Assembly: GCF_008831285.2 (NCBI RefSeq)
Contig: NC_045138.2
Coordinates: 29,297,934 to 29,361,933 of the forward strand
Direction of reading: 5' to 3'
DNA length: 64,000 bases
From: Nymphaea colorata
Lineage: Eukaryota; Streptophyta; Magnoliopsida; Nymphaeales; Nymphaeaceae
Made by a program: the position numbers and the translations under genes. Position 1 is the first letter of the stretch; every line of letters starts with the position of its first letter. The notes below the pieces were generated by a model. The model made no database searches. It saw only the letters and a list, made by a program, of their open reading frames with translations, and had not been told where the DNA came from. Shown piece after piece: positions 57,982-64,000 of the stretch.

Positions 57982-60622
57982 ATCCTATGCATGAACTATA
58001 ACGAATGTAACTCACACATTTCTCCGTCTTTGTACTGATAGAGCATGTCAATCTGTGAGAGAGAAACGAATGAAAGGACAAATAGACAGGTATTCATATA
58101 ATCGAAGAAGAGAAAATGAAATCAGAAACACAGCTTAGTTTCAGAAATTTAAAGTCTCAAAATCCTAAATTACTTCAGATCTTAGACCCAAGGTAATCAG
58201 ACCAACCCTCAGGGTGGCCATAACTAGAAGAGCCGTTTCAAAGTTCACCAGAAAGTTTAAAGACGCTTGCCAGAATATGAGATGTTAAACAACCCCGCGC
58301 AAAAGCTTTCTGAAGAACCAGATTTTTAGGCAAAATATTACAATTTTCCGGCTGCCCTTTCAGCACAACCTAGGGGAAGCTACTCCTGTACCTTTCATCC
58401 GCCCGCAGGCATACATTCTCAGCTTGGATCACGAGTAGGTAACAGAGAAGCCTGCCAGCGTTCGCGTTTATATCTTGGTTGTTCTTTCAACTTGGTTGAA
58501 TCCCACGTCGAAAAATCGAATCCAGTTAATCTAGTTACGAACAATACCGAGCCCAACCGAGCCTCAGAATTACCCAACTTGTATTTGATTTAGCATGCAA
58601 TTGAAAGAGTACTATCTGATATCACTTGCTTGTCCAAGTGCTAACAATCTAGTCCAAGTTCCGCTGGTTATTAGATTTTGAGAAGGCAAAACTAAAAGTT
58701 TTTAGCACCTTCTCTACAACCAAGTCAAAGATAAGGTAAAATTTACTGCAATGTACTTCACTATTTTTATGTTGCATGAAGGTAATCAACGAGATCACCG
58801 TAAATTTTCCACAAATTCTTGGACTAAAAAGAAATTCATAATTACCATGCTTCTATGCCCCCAGATTAGGACTCGCACGGTAATTCATAATTGAACAACC
58901 TCCCTTCAAACATCAACATTAACCATGATACTTACAATGAACAGGCTGAAATATAAAAAACGGATATGAAATGGCTGGCTGGCTTAACAAACCTAAACGA
59001 CCATCTACGTAGTAACCATCACAAGGGGACCATAAATGAAGCAAGGATTGCCCAGCAGGGCTCAAACAGAAACTACCACCGATGAACTATTGAATATAAT
59101 TTCTGTGGCTTGCCGTAGGCTAATCATTTCTGTGAATATCGAAACGGATCAGACAACCGGCCACGAATATGGGAATCCAAAGTACGAGTTACTTCAAGAA
59201 CTTCGCAGTCATAAAAGGATCATGGCTCCCCGTACAATATCCTAAACGCCTAGATGGATGCACTACGCGATCCAAACATTTTTTCCAAATTTTAATCCAA
59301 CCCCCTTTCCGTCTTCTTAAGAGTTCCGACCAACCTGAAGTCTTTTCAAAACCCTTACTTTGATCCTTTCTCCTCTTATTTTGTCCCGTTTGTTGAAAAG
59401 CACCGCCTGGGCACGTACTTCTAAGTTCCAACCACATAGCTCATGAAATCACTGTGAACGGTCCAAATAATCTCTTTGGACGACTTATACATTCCTACAT
59501 GAAAAGGAGACAAGTTACCTGCCACCCTGCTACGGAAGATCATGAGATATCAACTAGTTTATCCCAATACAAGTTGTCATGTTTCTCCAGTGGTCATAAT
59601 CTACTACCCCTACCATACCTATCTGCACCTGAGGAGATTGTAGCAGATCTAGGAAAATAAAAAGATTGCCATGCCCAAGAGGATCCTAAAGAGTAGGACA
59701 CCATTACCAAATATCCCAGAAATGTTGGGATGAGTTACTGATGATGGCTGATGATCGACTGGAAATATTTTCAGAATTACTTGATCGGCTTTCACGTGGA
59801 AATATTTGCTAAACGATCGACGAATCAAATCACTCATTGAAACTTTACACAGTTCTCATAAAAAATTTATGAGCAATCAAGTCAAAAAGATGAGAAACAA
59901 GATGGAGCAAAAAGTCCAGATATCTTACCTCAAAAAGCTTCAAGAAATCTTACTAGAACTCGATCAGCCTACCCTTCTCTGTAGTCTGGAAAGTAGCTCC
60001 ACAGATGCTTCCTGGATTCCAGTCAGATACATATCCAAACACATTGATGGGTTGGCGTGGATCCAACTTTTGACAGAAATTCTACTTCAAGTGTCGCAAT
60101 CAGGTGCAAGCATTCAGGACGAGCATTTTACTTCCATAATTTCTGCTTCCCATGTCCAATTCATGCAGAAAAGCTTTAATAAGGGAAACATGACTACATC
60201 TTTTAATGATTAACCTCTTCACGACAAGAAACTTCTTCTCAAACGGTCATAAGATTTATCATGTATATAATCCAATGATAAGCCTCCAAAATGCAAATAA
60301 CCGCACGCCTTCAAATCTATCAACGACCTTCATAATGCAGCCTATACTTTCTCTTCTTCTAGAAATTGATCCATTGTTTTTCTTCACAGCACTCAAATGA
60401 GAACAAGAGAGCGAACTAAGCTCCACGCAAAAGTACCCGACCACTCTGATTTAAGCGTCCAAAATATGCCGGGTATCTCAATGAAGGACGTACCTAAACT
60501 TTCCATATCCTATTCTTCTCATAAACAACTTTTGATCACTTTCAACCATCGCGATTTTCCATGAATGGGATATGATCTTGAATCCATTTGACATTCACAA
60601 ATCAGGCCGTAGTTATTTTCTT
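57982..60622. other. intergenic, no gene recognised
   Basis: Moderately AT-rich, with no convincing domain on either strand. The longest frame (59806-60213, plus) encodes no recognised domain and has no adjoining exons. Repeated nonsense in all frames of 59190-59440 suggests decayed repeat sequence, but I could not identify it. Confidence 0.45.
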
Positions 60623-62677
60623 CTATTGACCAATGTTTCCCTTGACGAATGCAGCATCAGAACCTGGCAACAGAAACAGTTGAAAAATGAGATGCCTGAA
60701 AACAAACTACATCAGGTGCTTTCCAATAAATGTAAGAAAAGAACATCAGCTCCAAATTATCATCTCTTACAAAAATGAGAGACACAGTACCTGGTGGATG
60801 CCCAAGATAGGGAAAAGTATCCCAGCACCTGATCAACGGCATTGGTTTGTTCCATTCAGGACCTGATGAACTCGGGGATGAAGATGCAGAGTAAAATAAC
60901 CCTGATGAACAGCCACAAGACTAACTCAAAGTAGTAAACTCAAATAAAAGAAAGATTGAGTTTCATACTATATATATTGACCAAGATTTATATTTACAAG
61001 GAATACAATCAAACACACAACAAGAGCCATTTGAACTATCAACAGAAGAATTGAAAGAGCGAATCACTTATCATGTGTTACATGAACCAAAAAGCCGGCA
61101 AATGGTGTCAACTAACAGCAAAAACATATCATGCAAGAGCAATGCAGCTTCAACAGGCTGACTCTAGTTTTTTCCTTTGTTGGTAGTCACCTTAAAAAAT
61201 ACAGTATGTATGCAGTTCTCCACATGATGAGCCTAGGTCTCACGCACTTTCACAGCCTTAAATACTGGACTGGTGAAAGGGATTACCTCCTTCAACTATT
61301 ATTCCTGAGAAGATGGAAAACCCAAATAACTACACCCAGTGACAGAACTTGCATCTTAAATTTCAGCTAAAGATAAGAAGTGACAAGTCCAAATAAATTG
61401 AAGAAAAATACCATTCTTTTTGGAGGATTGTAAGGTAATGAGGACAACCAGGCATTTGATGGGCCAACATTGCCACCATAGGCACCCTCACTTGGCCCCA
61501 TCAGTTTTCCAGTAATGACATTTCTCCTGAAAGTACTTGGCGGGACAAATGATGTTGATGGCATCTGCATCCTATCAACTAGAGCTCCAACTCTCTGCAC
61601 ATAATTAAAATTGATCAGCAAAACAAACTATGAGATAACTTCCTTGCATATAATAAAAATTGACAAGGTTAAAGAAGAAAAAGCTAGGAAGAACTATGTT
61701 CTACTTATCAAATGTCATAGAAATCATTGTGCACCCACTTGTAGTCAACACTTAGCAAAAATCACAAGACAAATATTACTACCCACCTATAAACATACCA
61801 ACATGATTCGCACCTCCCTGTGACTGCAGGAACAAAAAATAACTAGAGAAATGCTACATGTCCGGTGATAAAGTTTGCACAAGGATGCGCATGGTGGTGA
61901 CACGATTTACACAGCTACGTGAGTTTATGGTAAGCATGACAACCACACTGCAGAACGGACTCCAGGAGAAACTAATGAATAAGGCATTTCAGCAGTTTAG
62001 TGCTTACTGCTGCACTTCAAGGAACTCCAGACTGTCTCTAACTAATACCTTGGGAAATCTCATTCAACCCTAACTCCAAGCAGGTGTCCATAAATCATAA
62101 TACTCTTTTGGATCCTAAACTCATAAAAGGAACCAAACCAAATAATCAAGACCCAATTACATTCTTTCAACTTAGACAAACTTTACATTATGGATTTATT
62201 CCACACACAGCCGACGATTGACCATAATCCCAATGCAAGTTTAGCTGTATTCTTGCAACCCACGTGACATAATCTCCAAATGTAATGTTAAATGCAACAT
62301 AAACTTAAATATAACATGAACTTACAGCTTCCTCGTGGTGGCTACGAACATCAGCCCATCTCTTGTCAGCTGCTGGATTATACTGCATCTGTACATCAGT
62401 CTGAGCAATATTACCATCTGCAACACCTTTTGAAACCTGAGCTAAATGAGAAATATCATTGCCACCTGGAAAAAGGAAAAAAAATTATCATGCTGCGAAG
62501 TAATGAATTAGACTAAAAAACAAATTTCATACTTCCTGAAAAATGAAAAATGATTGAATATGGCAAGTAATCTATGTAAAGCTTCTATTTGAATAAACTG
62601 ACCACAACTTAATACTAACCACGATGTCTGCCAGGATCTAGTGGCATGGCACGACCATTAGTCCCACCAGAGACTGG
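60623..62677 (-). CDS. C-terminal exons of an unrecognised multi-exon gene (5' part outside window or unmapped)
   Basis: Five exons in transcript order: 62677-62620, 62465-62326, 61594-61412, 60920-60791, 60663-60623. All have GT-AG borders, and together they give 183 codons plus a TAG stop with compatible phases. The peptide contains GRAMPLDPGRH, DGNIAQTDVQMQYNPAADKRW, VGALVDRMQMPSTSFVPP, FRRNVITGKLMGPSEG, NAWLSSLPYNPPKRM, PEWNKPMPLIRCWD and ends FVKGNIGQ. I do not recognise the family: no TM segment, and Gly/Pro/Ser-rich with short conserved-looking blocks. The fourth exon is ambiguous: an acceptor 19 nt further in (60901) would instead end the protein at a TGA at 60833-60835. Upstream exons should lie beyond 62677; none was found convincingly before the window ends. 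Confidence 0.6.
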
Positions 62678-64000
62678 CTGCAAGCCAAAAAAAGGTAATT
62701 GATCATCAAATACATCAAGAAAAAGGACAATCACATTGAGTGAACTTAATAGAAGTTTGCACATGAAAAAGACACGTATGAGTATGAAAACTAACAGAAG
62801 AACGGTGATGAGTCTTTGTCCTTTGTGCTTGTTGATATTTTAGGATGGTCCAATCAAATACATAATCAAACTCATAACCTGTATGGCATCAAACAACAAG
62901 TCTAATATGAGAGGCAAGGATAACTTGATTCATGCACCTCATGCTAAGAGAAATACTAAAGATTAGAGATGTACAAGAAACAATATACTAGTACAAGTCC
63001 CAGAAAACTGACGCTGTAGAACTCACAGTAATCAATCCTAAAGCAAGGTAACTTGTTTAACATAGCAATCTCACAGCGCAGGATCTAAAGCACCTACAGC
63101 TTTTTCCTGCTGCCAGAGAATAAAGTGGAAAACCACAAAAAGGTCATGTTTAAAGACAAATTTAATGTGGTGAAAGACAAAATATTAGAGGAATAGACAT
63201 CAAAGGTACAGTCATAATAGAAAACCATAAAATACTGCTAAAAATCAAAATACTTGACATCCAAAACCTTCAACTAATAATGATTTTAGATCACAGTCGG
63301 CAACTTAAATAAGGTCTTAACTCAAAAATACTGTAGAAGTCCTGGAGAAAGCTCGAAAAAAGAAACATCAGTGGATAAGCATTTACATTCATCATGTGAC
63401 CAAATGGTCAGATGTGCATGGACATTATATGAAATAACATTGAAAAAAAAGAAAAATAGAAGAAAGATAAAAACTAAGTAGATTTATCTATCTTGGTTAT
63501 GAACTCCAGCAAAAAATAATTATGATGTCAACCATATATGCATATGCCAGTGTATGTTGGAATATGGATCTGTGTATGGATGTAGTACATATTCATGTGT
63601 ATTCCTACCTACTGGAAGGAAAGAATGGCAGTGTGATTATTATACCCAAATAATTATCAAGGGACACGAAACCGAGTGATAACTCCAACCAATGATAATT
63701 GCAGATGCACGAATTCATGACTAATATAAACGAGACTTGAACATAGAAGACCAAAGTCAATTGCCACACACATTGCCAAAAGAAATAACTTCGGCAACAA
63801 ATATTGACAAATGTAGGTAATATCATAACAAGAGCATGTCCAAAATAAGCTGGAAGGTGACATCACCTCATTTTAATAGGCAGCAAGTGACTCAAAATGA
63901 ACAGAGTAAAATCAGATGCTTAATCAAACACAATCCCTTAACCACCTCAGGCCCCTCTATATATAATTTTTAACAAATGACATTCCATGCAAGATAAGCA
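62678..64000 (-). other. probable intron(s) of the right-edge gene
   Basis: AT-rich sequence without stretches that read as coding and have splice borders. ORFs at 63605-63866 (minus) encode hydrophobic low-quality peptides and are not supported. The exon at 62677 begins right after an acceptor, so the gene must continue rightwards. Confidence 0.45.

Noticed and set aside
59806-60213. 135-codon plus-strand ORF
   Set aside because: No domain, no neighbouring exons and no supporting context; it lies in sequence with decayed-repeat character.
1-64000. CRISPR arrays, bacterial operons, tRNA or rRNA genes
   Set aside because: No regularly spaced repeats of CRISPR type, no cloverleaf or rRNA sequence was recognised, and the gene structure is eukaryotic. 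A tRNA-scan would be needed to exclude tRNAs fully.

Overview
This is nuclear DNA of a flowering plant. It is AT-rich, its genes carry many GT-AG introns, and intergenic DNA and introns hold transposon debris and long TA, GA and CA microsatellites. The protein families (a PP2C/cyclic-nucleotide-binding/kinase fusion, a plastid-type two-domain glyoxalase I, a DUF863 relative) are plant-specific or plant-typical. I cannot name the species; nothing seen separates a non-grass monocot, an early-diverging angiosperm or a eudicot.

Layout. 1-7.5 kb is a repeat zone: a 19-bp perfect inverted repeat, a truncated Copia-type LTR element whose 3' LTR is split by a broken DUF863 gene copy, and an intact MITE with an 8-bp target duplication. 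7.5-15.9 kb (minus) is a PP2C/cNMP-binding/protein-kinase gene; I could join 15 coding exons into one open frame of 1076 residues. 15.9-25.9 kb has no recognisable gene and holds MITE-like elements and (AT)n tracts. 25.9-34.4 kb (minus) is an ASCC1-like KH/2H-phosphoesterase gene, 14 coding exons, 569 residues. 37.8-43.4 kb (plus) is glyoxalase I, 10 exons, 373 residues. 44.4-51.0 kb (plus) is a BCDIN3-type RNA methyltransferase, 8 exons, 263 residues; its 3.4-kb third intron is full of nested MITEs and an LTR. 53.3-55.9 kb (plus) encodes an unrecognised acidic 175-residue protein with a probable intron-split leader. 57.4-57.8 kb (plus) is a single-exon one-TM protein with a VIMAG-like motif (possible GLUTAMINE DUMPER relative). 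60.6-62.7 kb (minus) holds the last exons of an unrecognised gene that runs off the right edge.

How they relate. There is no operon-like unit; these are independent genes. The ASCC1-like and glyoxalase genes are divergent across about 3.4 kb, and the four genes from 37.8 to 57.8 kb all run rightwards. Exon maps were made by hand from splice consensus, frame continuity and family resemblance. Every full map closes in frame, which is the main support.

The most interesting points are: a kinase domain in the PP2C fusion that lacks the HRD aspartate and the DFG glycine, next to two cNMP pockets that lack the phosphate-binding arginine; a broken DUF863 copy lodged inside an LTR; one MITE family with perfect 8-bp target duplications at two places; and a possible organelle-targeting leader on the ASCC1-like protein made by a 26-nt first coding segment. 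I saw nothing that amounts to a wholly new biological system.
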